From positions 5,146,001 through 5,210,000 of the forward strand of contig NC_057791.1 in the NCBI RefSeq assembly GCF_014905175.1: 64,000 bases of DNA, read 5' to 3'. The position numbers and the translations under genes are program-made. The DNA is from Aphidius gifuensis. Its lineage: Eukaryota > Arthropoda > Insecta > Hymenoptera > Braconidae. Below are positions 37,286-48,497 of this stretch, piece by piece (positions within the stretch are counted from its first letter, which is position 1; each line of letters begins with the position of its first letter). The notes under the pieces were generated by a model that did not search any database, had not been told where the DNA came from, and was given only the letters and a program-made list of their open reading frames with translations.

Positions 37286-40200
37286 TCAACCTAGTCGTGG
37301 TACATAAAGACTATGTAGAGGAACGCATACAGATGAACATTCTCCACAAGATCGGACCCTTTCCATTTTTTGCTTTAATAAACAATACATTTTGAAAAAC
37401 AGCCGTGTTTTGAAATGGACAATAGTAGATATAGATATATTCCAAGCTTTTTTAACTTCATGTATATCAGGATTACTAAATAGATATAAATCTTGAATTT
37501 TAGAATCAGTGAATGCACCAGTTTCAATAGAGCTAATTTTGTTGTGTGTCAAATCCAATTGACCGGATTTTAAACCCTCAAAAGTATCCTTTTCAATAGT
37601 TGTGAGTTCGTTGTGACTCAAATTATACAAAACAAAATTTTTATTATCAAATAACATGAATGCTTCGTCATCGATGTCCTCAATTTCATTGTTATTTAAT
37701 AAAAGCACAGCGAGATTCTTGAGATTATTGAATACATTCATTGAAACAAGAGATATTTTATTGAATGACAAGTTTATATATCGGAGATTATTTAGTAAAT
37801 TAAATGCACCAGCTTCAATTGTCGACAACTGTGTTTTGGTTATTGTAAATACTTCAATTTGTTGCACACAAACTAATGAATTTTCTTGTAGTCTATCAAT
37901 TGTACCAGTTGTATAACGAATGTCGATTATTGAATTTGGTATATCTTTTGAAAATGAATTATGACAAATACCAACAGAGTGATTACCAACAATTTCGAGG
38001 GTTTTTATCACTTTAAGATCGGTCAAAACTTGACTGAGATAAAAACTAGTTTCGATAACTTCGATTTTCAGATATCTCAGAGATTGTAGTTGTACAAATA
38101 AATTTTTCTTGAGTTTGATGGCTCCAACATTCAATATTAAATTTTCTAAGTTTATCAAACCGTTAAATGATTCAGGATAAATTATAAATTCGAAACCTTC
38201 AGTATAATTTACTGTTAAAGCTGTAAAATAGGATTTAAAGTTAGAATGTGTAAATGCATTTCTATTAATTGATGATATATCAAACAACTCAAGTTTTTTA
38301 CTTGGTAATGAAAAACCCTGTGAAAAAAACATATCTATATAGGTTTTTATAACTGCGTTGACAGATAATAGTGAATTCAACTTTGTACAAATCTTCAAAG
38401 ATTCTTGAGTGAAACATTTCGTCTGAATTCGGGTTTCATCCGCGCTCCAAATTTTAATATTTCCTTTAAGTTTATCATTATTATCTACATTTAATGTTTC
38501 AAAGTTCAAAGTTTTGAATGCACCAATTTCAATTGTTATTAATTTATTATCTGATAAATCCAGTTGTTTAATCTTAACATCGACAAATAAATCTTTGCTT
38601 ATAGATGTCAACTTGTTGTAACTCAAATCTAGCATTGATAATATTTTTCCTCTAAATGCCCCATTAACAATATTGTTTATTTTATTATCACTGAGTACGA
38701 GTGAATTTAGATTCGTTAAGTTCTCAAAAGTATTTCGATCAATTTGTGTCAATTTATTTGATGATAATACTAAACTAGTAAGTTTATTAAGTCGACTAAA
38801 TGACCCAGGTTCAATATTTTCGAGATCACTGCTTGTTATACCCAGATATTCAAGCCTTTCTAAGCAAACAAAATCATCTTGATGCAAACTTGTGAACCAT
38901 CCATGTATATAACAGAGACTTGAAATTTTAGTATTGCGATCCATACATAAATCCGTATCACAAATAGCTACTCTTTCAGCATCAGAAATTAATAAATTTT
39001 TTATATTTGAACGTCTGACCAATTTACAAATAGAAATATTACATCTCTTAGTATCAATTGCTGGAATTTCAAATGTTACTAATGATTTTAGATGATCCAA
39101 AAAGTATGTATCAAATTTTATTGGTACAGTTTTAAGTTCTAAAAATTCAAGATTTGATAATCCTTCAAAAGATTTTTCACTTATTTTAAAATTTTTTGCT
39201 GTGGAGGCAATTATTAAAGTTGTTATGAGTATGTTAAAAAACGTATTCGCTTCGATTGATGATATTTCATTATCTTTTATTTCAAGAATATTCGGTTGCC
39301 ATGTGTCAGGAACAATTGGCAAAACTAAAGACAATGAAGTTAAATTTGATGTTTTGCAAATTTTAAAATAATTATATTTACTTGAGTAGCAGTGTGTGTT
39401 ATTATTTTGATATTTAACAGATGATAAATTAGCTTTTTCATTTGGATTTAATATAATGTCATCTGGTCTTGAATCAAAAAACACGATAGTTTTATTTTTG
39501 AGACCCCATAAAGAGGAATCATCAATATCAAAAAAACTATTGTCAAACAAAAAAATTGTATCACTTTGAGAATTGTTAAATGCATTGTCTTCAATGAATT
39601 GTATATTGTTTCGTGACAAATCAATCAAATCGCATTTTATATTTTCAAACATTTTCCATCCAATATGTTCCAATTGATTATAGCTAATGTTTAGCAATGT
39701 CAATTTATTATCTTCCATGAGGTTAAATGCTCTATTATTGATAGTTTTTATTGAGTTTTCACTAAGATTGATAGTGTCTAATGATTTAATATTGAATACA
39801 CGTGAAGGTATATGAGTCAATTGTTTATTTAATACCAATGATACTGTGATTAGATCATCAAGGCCATCAAATATTCCTGGTTTAAGTATAGTTAGATTAC
39901 TGTTTGTGATTATCAATTCCGTGAGATATTTTAAACATTTAAAACACCTGTTCGATAATGCTTTCAAATGACCACCAGTATATTGAAGTTTTAATAATTG
40001 TAATGGATTATTGTCATTCTGATAATTACAAATATCTACAGTATAATGATTTAAAAGTTCTAAGTTTGTCAAACTTGGATGGTTTTTTAATACGGCAATG
40101 AGATTAGCTGTTGTTGAATTAATTATTTGTAACTTGAGTGATTTTAATTTTGGCATTCTTTTGAAACTGTCAACATTTAGTAAAACAAATGCCGAATTGA

Positions 40201-40561
40201 TTTCTATATATTCAAGATTTGTTAAATTTGCAAAAGCATATGGCTCAATTGAGATATTTTTAACAGGTAAATCCAATTTCAAAGTTGTCAATGATGAAAA
40301 TTCATCACTAAATACATAATTTTCTATGATGTTACTGCTAATGTTACTTGTTACTCGAATTTCTTTAATATCGCTTAAAAATCTTACATTTTTTGGCAGT
40401 TGATAAGTCCATCCGTTGACTGAACATTGAAACTCATATTCATGAAATTCGTTGTGACACTGAACAAGATTGTTGGATTCGTTGAATGCTTCACAAATAT
40501 TAATTGACAAATATGTTATTATAAATCTGATTAACATCCACAATATTTTAATATTCTTCAT
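37286..40561 (-). CDS. Secreted LRR protein, array copy A
   Basis: Single exon of 1091 codons from the ATG at 40561. A further ATG at 40582 would add seven residues, but the internal start (MKNIKILWML) matches the other copies. A signal peptide covers about residues 1-25, and no transmembrane segment or GPI signal follows. An N-terminal Cys cap (NGWTYQLPKN) is followed by roughly 30 typical LRRs in three similar blocks, as in Toll/Slit ectodomains without an intracellular part. The tail has a CxxC...C cluster and ends LYVPRLG. This is the most divergent copy, and its upstream TATA-like stretch reads GATATCAAG instead of GATATAAAAA. Secreted LRR proteins of this kind have been reported in venoms of aphidiine wasps and suggested as Toll-pathway decoys; assignment here is by resemblance only. 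Confidence 0.85.
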   Translation of the reverse strand: MKNIKILWMLIRFIITYLSINICEAFNESNNLVQCHNEFHEYEFQCSVNGWTYQLPKNVRFLSDIKEIRVTSNISSNIIENYVFSDEFSSLTTLKLDLPVKNISIEPYAFANLTNLEYIEINSAFVLLNVDSFKRMPKLKSLKLQIINSTTANLIAVLKNHPSLTNLELLNHYTVDICNYQNDNNPLQLLKLQYTGGHLKALSNRCFKCLKYLTELIITNSNLTILKPGIFDGLDDLITVSLVLNKQLTHIPSRVFNIKSLDTINLSENSIKTINNRAFNLMEDNKLTLLNISYNQLEHIGWKMFENIKCDLIDLSRNNIQFIEDNAFNNSQSDTIFLFDNSFFDIDDSSLWGLKNKTIVFFDSRPDDIILNPNEKANLSSVKYQNNNTHCYSSKYNYFKICKTSNLTSLSLVLPIVPDTWQPNILEIKDNEISSIEANTFFNILITTLIIASTAKNFKISEKSFEGLSNLEFLELKTVPIKFDTYFLDHLKSLVTFEIPAIDTKRCNISICKLVRRSNIKNLLISDAERVAICDTDLCMDRNTKISSLCYIHGWFTSLHQDDFVCLERLEYLGITSSDLENIEPGSFSRLNKLTSLVLSSNKLTQIDRNTFENLTNLNSLVLSDNKINNIVNGAFRGKILSMLDLSYNKLTSISKDLFVDVKIKQLDLSDNKLITIEIGAFKTLNFETLNVDNNDKLKGNIKIWSADETRIQTKCFTQESLKICTKLNSLLSVNAVIKTYIDMFFSQGFSLPSKKLELFDISSINRNAFTHSNFKSYFTALTVNYTEGFEFIIYPESFNGLINLENLILNVGAIKLKKNLFVQLQSLRYLKIEVIETSFYLSQVLTDLKVIKTLEIVGNHSVGICHNSFSKDIPNSIIDIRYTTGTIDRLQENSLVCVQQIEVFTITKTQLSTIEAGAFNLLNNLRYINLSFNKISLVSMNVFNNLKNLAVLLLNNNEIEDIDDEAFMLFDNKNFVLYNLSHNELTTIEKDTFEGLKSGQLDLTHNKISSIETGAFTDSKIQDLYLFSNPDIHEVKKAWNISISTIVHFKTRLFFKMYCLLKQKMERVRSCGECSSVCVPLHSLYVPRLG

Positions 40562-40582
40562 TGAAAATTTACAATGTTCCAA

Positions 40583-41663
40583 TATTTTTAACTGTTACTT
40601 TTTTTAATAAATTGTAAATACTTATAAATCAAAGATTTGATGAGGTGTACAAGATATCAAGATGACCTGTGTATTGCAAGCACAAGTTGAGCTAAATTTA
40701 CAACTAATAATGAGAAACGACTGTAAAATAATTTTAAAAGTGAGATATATTTAATTTCATTCGTGATAAATTATAAAATACATAAAATGTGATTGGCTGT
40801 GACGCATTTGTTATTCATTCTTTGATAACTGATAAGGGATAGAACATATTAATGTTATGATAACTGTCTTTGTGTTATATTTGTTAAAATATTTTAATCT
40901 TAAAAAAGAATATATATATATATATACATATTTTATTTTATTTTCGCACAAGATATTCTGTATATTAAGTGATTATTTAAATATGAAATATAGGCGAACA
41001 CAACTCTGCAAAAAATGATAAGACAATGATGACACAAGTAGTCTTAAATAAAACAAATAACACATAGATATTGGTGTAACAATAATTTTAATACCTTAAA
41101 TTTAAAAATAAAACAGAATATAGATTTTTTTTTAAATCTTCATTATGAAATTCAATAAGAAGCAAATATTTCTATAATAGTTCTATAAACTTATAATGAT
41201 TAAAATTTCTTTTAATTAAAAAAAAATGTGATAAATGTTACACATATGTATAATATTATTATATAAAGAAAAAAAAATACACGTATAAAGAGAATTGTAG
41301 TTACAATATTTTTTCTTACATATTTATAAAAATTAAATTAGATAAAAATTTATAGATAAATGAATTAAATACAGTATATTGATACTCATCAAGCAAGCCA
41401 CATAATTATAATTCATTTTTTGTGGTTCATTCATATATTTTCTTGGCTTATACTTTTAAAATTTAAACATTGAACAAGATTACAGTATACATGTATAACG
41501 GTGAATTTTATAGATTTATTAATTTAATTTATCCGATTACGGTTTTCATATTGTATAATTGTAATAAAACTAAATAGGAAAACAATTAATTACTTTTCAA
41601 GTTTGGCTATAATAGAAGAAAATTATCGTGTATTATTTTTTATAAAAGCAATATTTTTTATAC
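40583..41663. other. Spacer between LRR copies A and B
   Basis: It holds the copy A promoter on the right of the gene (to about 40700) and the 3' flank of copy B. The block at 40970-41160 repeats the flank seen at 36720-37030, marking the duplication unit. Nothing else is coding. Confidence 0.6.
40645..40692 (-). promoter_or_regulatory. Conserved upstream block of LRR copy A
   Basis: It contains the shared GTGTAC...GATAT...CAAGTTGAGC layout about 90-130 bases before the start codon. The TATA-like part has changed to GATATCAAG, and the flanking palindrome reads GCACAAGTTGAGC. The motif is supported by conservation across five copies. Confidence 0.5.
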
Positions 41664-44600
41664 TTAACCCAGTCGTGGTACAAAAACATTATTTACCGGA
41701 AGACACATAGATGAACAACCTTCACATGATCGGACTCTTTCCATTTTTGGGTTTGATAAACAATAAGTATTAAAATACAACCGTGTTTTAATATGGACAA
41801 TAGTGGATATAGATATATTCCAGGCTTTTTTAACTTCATGAATATCAGGATTACTAAATAGATATAAATCTTGAATTTTAGAATCAGTGAATGCACCAGT
41901 TTCAATAGAGCTAATGTTGTTGTGTGTCAAATCTAATTGACCGGATTTTATACCGTCAAAAGTATCCTTTTCGATAGTTGTAAGTTCATTGTAACTCAAA
42001 TTATACAAAACAAAATTTTTATTATCAAATAACATGAATGCTTCGTCGTCAATGTCCTCAATTTCATTGTTATTTAATAAAAGCACAGCGAGACTCTTGA
42101 GATTATTAAATACATTCATTGAAACAAGAGATATTTTATTGAATGACAAGTTTATATATCGGAGATTATTTAGTAAATTAAATGCACCAGCTTCAATTGT
42201 CGACAACTGTGTTTTGGTTATTGTAAATACTTCAATTTGTTGCACACAAATTAATGAATTTTCTTGTAGTCTATCAATTGCACCAGTTATATAACGAATG
42301 TCAATTATTGAATTTGGTATATCTTTTGAAAATGAATTATGACAAATACCAACAGAGTGATTACCAACAATTTCGAGGGTTTTTATCACTTTAAGATCGG
42401 TCAAAACTTGACTGAGATAAATACTTGTTTCGATAACTTCGATTCTCAAATATCTTAGAGATTGTAGTTGTACAAATAAATTTTTCTTGAGTTTGATGGC
42501 TCCAACATTCAATATTAAATTTTCTAAGTTTATCAAACTCTTAAACGATTCAGGATAAATCATAAATTCAAAATGTTCAGTATAATGAATCGTTAAAGTT
42601 GTAAAATGAAATCTGACATTAGAATATTTGAATGCATTTCTATTAATTGACGATATACCAAATAATTTGAGTTCTTTACTTGGTAATAAAAAAACTGGTA
42701 GAAACATCATAAAAATAAATTGATTTATAACTACGTTGACAGACAAAAGTGAATTCAATTTTGTACAAATCTTAAAAGATTCTTGAGTAAAACAATTCGC
42801 CTGAATTCGATCTTCATCCGCGCTCCAAATTCTAATATTACCTTCAAGTTCAACATTATTATCGACATTTAATGTTTCAAAGTCCAAAGTTTTAAATGCA
42901 CCACTTTCAATTGTTATTAATTTATTGTTTGATAAATCCAGTTGTCGAATTATCACATCAACAAATAAATCTTTGCTTACAGATGTCAACTTGTTGTAAC
43001 TCAAATCTAGCATTGATAATATTTTTCCTGTAAATGCTCCATTAACAATATTGTCAATTTTATTATCACTGAGTATCAGTGAATTTAGATTGGTTAAGTT
43101 CTCAAAAGTATTTCGATCAATTTGTGTCAATTCATTCGACGACAATACCAAGCTAGTAAGTTTATCAAGTCCAGCAAATGATCCAGGTTTAATTCTTTCG
43201 AGGGTGCTACTTGTTATACCAAGATATTCAAGATTTGACAGACAAATAAAATCACCTTCTTCTAAACTTGTAAACCATCCATGTGTGTAATGAAGACTTG
43301 AAGTTTTAGTATTACGATCCATACATAAATCCCTATCGCAAATAGCCATTCTTTCAGCATCAGAAATTAATAAATTCTTTATATTTGAATGTCTAACTAA
43401 TTCACAGATATAAACGTTACATCTCTCAGCATCGGTTGCTGAAGTTTCGAATGTTATTAATGATTTTAGATCTCGCAAAAAATATGTATTAAATTTAATT
43501 GGTTCAGTTTTGAGTTCCAAAAATTCGAGATTTGATAATCCTTCAAATGATTTTTCAGTAATTTTAAAACTTTTTGCTGTTGAAATAATTATTAACGTTG
43601 TTATCGTTATATTAATAAATGTATTCTCTTCAATTGACGATATTTCGCTGTCATTTATTTTTAAAATATTTGGTTGCCATTGATCGGGAACGATTGGCAT
43701 AACTAACGACAATGATGTTAGATTTGATGTTTTACAAATTTTGAAAAAATTATATTCACTTAGGTAACAGTGTGTGTAATTATTTTGATATTCAATAGAT
43801 GATAAATCAGCTTTTTTTTTTGGATTCAATATAATGTCATCTGGTCTTGAATCAAAAAACACAATAGTCTTATTTTTTAAACCCCATAAAGAGTTCCCAT
43901 AAATATTGAAAATACTATTATCAAAAAAAAAAATCATATCACATTCAGAATTAATAAATGCATTATCTTCAATGAATTGAATATTATTTCTTGATAAATC
44001 AATCAAATCACATTTTATATTTTCAAACATCTTCCATCTAATAGATTCTATTTGATTATAGCTAATGTTAAGCAATGTCAACTTATTATTTTCAGCGAGG
44101 TTTAATGCTCGATTATCAATAGTTTTTATTGAGTTTTCACTGAGATTGATAGTGTCTAATGATTTAATATTGAATACACGTGAAGGTATATGAGTCAATT
44201 GTTTATTCAATACTAATGATACTGTGATTAGATTATCAAGGCCATCGAATATTCCTGGTTTGAGTGTAGTTAGATTACTTTTTGTGATTATCAATTCCGT
44301 GAGATATTTTAAACATTTAAAACACCTGTTCGATAATGCTTTCAAATGACCGCCAGTATATTGAAGTTTTAATAACTGTAATGGATTATTGTCATTCTGA
44401 TAATTACAAATATCTACAGTATAATGATTTAAAAATTCTAAGTTTGTCAAACTTGGATGGTTTTTCAATACGGCAATGAGATTAGCTGTTGTTGAATTAA
44501 CTATTTGTAACTTGAGTGATTTTAATTTACGCATTCCTTTGAAAGTATCAACGTTCAGCAAAACAATGGCTGAATTGATTTCTATATCTTCAAGATTTGT

Positions 44601-44933
44601 TAAATTAGCAAAAGCATATGGCTCAATTGAGATATTCTTAACAGGTAAATCAAGTTTTAAAATTTGCAACGACGGAAGTTCATCACTAAATACATAATTT
44701 TCAATGGTATTACTGTCAATATTGCTTGTTACTCGAATTTCTTCAATCTCGCTTAATAATCTTACATTTTTTGGTACATGATAAGTCCACCCGTTGACTG
44801 AACATTGAAACTCATTTCTGGCAGTTTCTTCTTGACAGGAAACAAGATCGTTGTCAATCGCATCACAAATAATAATTGACAAATATATTATTACAAATTT
44901 TATTAAAATCGAAAATATTTCAATATTTTTCAT
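41664..44933 (-). CDS. Secreted LRR protein, array copy B
   Basis: Single exon of 1089 codons starting MKNIEIFSILIKF, with a signal peptide and then the three LRR blocks. It is very similar to copy C, especially in blocks 2 and 3, where long stretches are identical. Many Asn-X-Ser/Thr sites suggest heavy glycosylation. The Cys tail (SCEGCSSMC) precedes the end VFVPRLG, an exact Phe-X-Pro-Arg-Leu-Gly followed by TAA. The reading frame is intact, the promoter block is well conserved, and this may be the best reference copy. Role as for copy A: a soluble binding or decoy protein, inferred. Confidence 0.87.
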   Translation of the reverse strand: MKNIEIFSILIKFVIIYLSIIICDAIDNDLVSCQEETARNEFQCSVNGWTYHVPKNVRLLSEIEEIRVTSNIDSNTIENYVFSDELPSLQILKLDLPVKNISIEPYAFANLTNLEDIEINSAIVLLNVDTFKGMRKLKSLKLQIVNSTTANLIAVLKNHPSLTNLEFLNHYTVDICNYQNDNNPLQLLKLQYTGGHLKALSNRCFKCLKYLTELIITKSNLTTLKPGIFDGLDNLITVSLVLNKQLTHIPSRVFNIKSLDTINLSENSIKTIDNRALNLAENNKLTLLNISYNQIESIRWKMFENIKCDLIDLSRNNIQFIEDNAFINSECDMIFFFDNSIFNIYGNSLWGLKNKTIVFFDSRPDDIILNPKKKADLSSIEYQNNYTHCYLSEYNFFKICKTSNLTSLSLVMPIVPDQWQPNILKINDSEISSIEENTFINITITTLIIISTAKSFKITEKSFEGLSNLEFLELKTEPIKFNTYFLRDLKSLITFETSATDAERCNVYICELVRHSNIKNLLISDAERMAICDRDLCMDRNTKTSSLHYTHGWFTSLEEGDFICLSNLEYLGITSSTLERIKPGSFAGLDKLTSLVLSSNELTQIDRNTFENLTNLNSLILSDNKIDNIVNGAFTGKILSMLDLSYNKLTSVSKDLFVDVIIRQLDLSNNKLITIESGAFKTLDFETLNVDNNVELEGNIRIWSADEDRIQANCFTQESFKICTKLNSLLSVNVVINQFIFMMFLPVFLLPSKELKLFGISSINRNAFKYSNVRFHFTTLTIHYTEHFEFMIYPESFKSLINLENLILNVGAIKLKKNLFVQLQSLRYLRIEVIETSIYLSQVLTDLKVIKTLEIVGNHSVGICHNSFSKDIPNSIIDIRYITGAIDRLQENSLICVQQIEVFTITKTQLSTIEAGAFNLLNNLRYINLSFNKISLVSMNVFNNLKSLAVLLLNNNEIEDIDDEAFMLFDNKNFVLYNLSYNELTTIEKDTFDGIKSGQLDLTHNNISSIETGAFTDSKIQDLYLFSNPDIHEVKKAWNISISTIVHIKTRLYFNTYCLSNPKMERVRSCEGCSSMCLPVNNVFVPRLG

Positions 44934-45012
44934 TTTGAAAACTCACAATGTTTTAATATTTTCAACTATTATTTTTTTTTTTTATAAATAGCAAGTACGT
45001 GTTAACGATGAC

Positions 45013-45060
45013 GTGTACCAGATATAAAAAATACCTGTATGTTTCAAGCTCAAGTTGAGC
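45013..45060 (-). promoter_or_regulatory. Conserved upstream block of LRR copy B
   Basis: On the - strand it reads from a perfect 13-base palindrome, GCTCAACTTGAGC, through CATACAGGTA to a TATA-like TTTTTTATATCT and GGTACACGTC. The TATA-like stretch is about 90 bases before the ATG. The same order is seen before copies C, D and E. Confidence 0.55.
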
Positions 45061-46920
45061 GTTCAATAGATTCATATGACTGATCAGGAAGAACTAAAAA
45101 ATGAATTTAAAAGTCAGGTTTGTTCATTTTTATTTGTGATAATCTCTTTTTTATTACTGAATAAAAAAATGAAAACAAATACATAAAATATAACGGACAA
45201 CAACAGGCTTGTTTTTCATTTTTTTCACTGATAAAACCCAAATAATATAGCTCATCAAAATATAACTACAATTGAAAGACAAACATATATAGCTTGCCAT
45301 ATGTGAACGAATTTTTTATCAAATTCCAAAGCATAAATTTGTCATGTATAAATATTGTTATATGAATTTTTAACTTAAAAGAAATAACAAACTGATATAT
45401 GTAACGTGTAATTTTCAGGCACACTTACTTTGATATTTATTTTCAATACAAATTTAAAATAATGAACACCAATTTTTATTGAATAAACAAATTAATACAA
45501 ATTGATTTTATATTTTTTCAATTCCTAATTAACCAGCACATTGGTCAAGTCACGTGATTTATTGGTGACTTGACTAATATAGAAAAATGTATATTGACTT
45601 AAGTCAATTTTCTTTGTGATAAAAATTAAAATACATGAAATATTTAGTACATAAAATATGACTGGCTATAATGCGTTTCTTTTTTATTTTTTTCTTACTG
45701 ATAAAGACTTTTTATTATACCTTAGATCCTAAAAAAAAAAAAAAAATTACAATTATAGTGGATGGACAAATAAATACAGCTTACCATTTGTTAACAAATT
45801 CGTTATCAAATTCCAAATCATAAATTTTTGCATAAATAAATGTGAATCCCTAGTCATTTTATTATTTCGTTTTTGTTAAAAAATATCCATATCAATATGA
45901 AAAAAATGCAAAAAGATAATATGCAATTAATATTGCAATAATATGTCATTAAAAAAAAACAAAAACAAATCAATAAAAAGTCTTTTTTAAATATATTGGT
46001 ATTATATGTGGAAAATTCCTAAAAAACGATAAATTTTATTGATATATGTATAAGTAATTATATTTCTAATATAAAGGAAAGAAATAATATTTGATTAACA
46101 TTAATTTTATTTAATTTTTTGATATTGGACAAAATGTTTAATAAACATCATCTAATTTGAAAAAAAAATTTTCAAGCAAAGCGATATTAAATTATCTTTT
46201 AAATGTTTAAATTTGTATTTTTTTTTTAAATATAGTTAATATTACATTGTTTTATTTAATTGAATGACTTTAATACTTGTAATAATTAAAATATTTGTCT
46301 TCAAAAAACATTTATATACATTTAAAAATTGTAGAATATAAACCTGTATTTTTTTTTTTAAATTTTGTCTATTGATAACTAAAGAATTTTTATAATCAGG
46401 AAAAACATTTCAAGTGTATTTTATTACAATATAATTTTTTTTTATTCCCACTTGGACCTCGTGATTTTTTTTACTTTGCCAGTATTTATCAGACACGTGT
46501 AATTTTATTTTTTTTATTTGTTACAAAATATTATTTTTATATATGAACATTAATTTGAGTTATTTCCAACATATTTTTCATGTAGGAAAAATAATTTAAA
46601 ATTATTGTTTTTCATATTTTACAATAAATGTTAAAATATAAACTAAAAAAAATATCATGAGGAATTATTTTTTAAGGAAATAATGTTGCTCATAACATAA
46701 TTATTTTTGTAATTCCTTAGCTACATCTTTTCTTTAGGTACTGTTTTTCCTTGGACATTTTTATTTATTAGCCTCTATTCATTAATATAAAATATTGGCA
46801 GGTCAAGAGCATCTTGATATATTTTTCTATATTATTGTAGGAGGCGCCCTTGAGCCTCTATAAAATAATAATAATATATACAATATAATGATAATAATAT
46901 GTAATATAATTTATTATTAC

Positions 46921-46952
46921 GGAGGTGGGATAGACGCGAAGCGTCCCACCTA
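46921..46952. other. GC-rich hairpin (AGGTGG...GACGC-GAA-GCGTC...CCACCT)
   Basis: A 6-bp and a 5-bp stem stack around a GAA loop with a GATA bulge on one side. This stands out in a region that is otherwise almost pure A/T. It resembles small palindromic inserts seen in AT-rich organelle or bacterial genomes, but the surrounding sequence is nuclear in style. Confidence 0.6.
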
Positions 46953-47961
46953 TAGTATTGTTTTCACTATATGTTTTATGAATACCGCTCATAGCTTCTA
47001 TAATAATTAAGCTAGATTATTCGTATTAAGCTCAAATTGAAGATTTCGACGAGCTCTAGAGCCTCTGATAAAATTAAAATTTTTTGGGTAATTATTGAGT
47101 GTACAAATGACAAAAGAAAAATGTAACGAAATCTTCGAAGCGAGATATTAAGAAAACTAAGAAAAAATCATGGATGCGAAAATTTCACAGATAACAGTAA
47201 ATAATGAAATAAAGATAATTAAAAAAAGTTTATATTTTTTAAAATCGAATTCGTTTGTTTATTCAAGAAAAACTGAAACGACATTTTTTTGGAACAGACA
47301 TAACTTTTTTAAAAATCAACTAAGAGGTTTTATGCTAGTTTTAATGGACTCTTCGTCAAAAAATCTACAACCAGAGCCATACTTGAAGTTTTTTCAACAA
47401 TTATTTTTTTTATTATTAGCGATTGTTTATAAAAAATATCAGAGTGAGTAGTTTATAAAATAAAAAGAACCACAAAGAAATCATTCAATGAGCTTAATTG
47501 GCTCAACAGCTTGTGGAAAATTTTCTAACAAATTTTTTGACTATAATATGAGATTTTTTAGTTGATTATTTAAACAATTAATGAAGATTTAAACAATCAT
47601 TATTTTTTTTTTTCATCATTTTTTTGCCATACGCATGCGCACTTGTGACCGTAGAGCATAATACCCACTTATTTTCACCATTAGAGTTTTTTTTTTTTAA
47701 GATGGCAGATGGTAGCACTCAACAATTCTAGGAATTAATTTAGTTTATTTATTTTGTATTTATCCTGTTTTTTGAAAGTTTGAGGTTAAAGTTTTATAAA
47801 TAAATTTAATATAATGAATAATTGTAATATATAAAAAATTATTATATTACAATTCATTATTAAATAATAAATAAAAATTATAATTTCGGAGTTAACGCGT
47901 CCTCCCGCCGGAGTTTTGAAAATTTTCAATTATTACTTCAATTATTACCGCCGTTACTAAA

Positions 47962-48068
<107 letters not shown>

Positions 48069-48069
48069 A

Positions 48070-48142
48070 TATGATAAATTGTAAATATTTTTTAATCAAA
48101 GATTTGATAAAGTGTACAAAATATCAACACAACTTGCATATT
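48070..48142 (-). pseudogene. Promoter relic of a lost LRR copy
   Basis: The + strand sequence TTGTAAATATTTTTTAATCA through AAAGATTTGATAAAGTGTAC matches the stretch just upstream of copy A (40606-40690) in order. It is cut off by the MITE on the right and by the microsatellite on the left. No LRR coding sequence follows to the left, so the gene it served is gone. Confidence 0.6.
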
Positions 48143-48366
48143 GGCGATCGGTAAAACTCGTCAAGGAAAAAAAATGTCTTAATAAAAATTTAACATCTCG
48201 AATAAATATTGATTGTTTAGTTATAATTACAGCTATAGTAAAACATCTAACGGTCAAGTAAATCGTATGCATGTTTTGAAAAAATATCGATAAGTCGAAA
48301 ACTATTCGAGATATCGAAATTTTTATTAGGACATTTTTTTCTCTCTGACGAGTTTTACCGATCGCC
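48143..48366. mobile_element. MITE with long terminal inverted repeats, 224 bp
   Basis: Ends are GGCGATCGGTAAAACTCGTC and its exact complement GACGAGTTTTACCGATCGCC. With small differences the arms extend to about 60 bases (ATGTCTTAATAAAAATTT against ATGTCCTAATAAAAATTT, then CTCGAATA). ATT flanks both sides and is a plausible 3-bp target duplication. It has no coding capacity. Confidence 0.88.
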
Positions 48367-48497
48367 ATTATTGAATTTTAGAATTAATCGTTATTTTCAT
48401 GGCTGTACGATATATAACCGATAAATAGCCGTTTTTTCGATAAATCAACTTGATTTTTAACCACTTTGCGCATGCGTGAGAGCAATATTTTTTATAC

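Noticed and set aside
47170..47451. 93-codon open frame in the B-C spacer
   Set aside because: Lys/Phe/Leu composition as expected by chance in AT-rich DNA; no motif, no neighbours, no splice signals.
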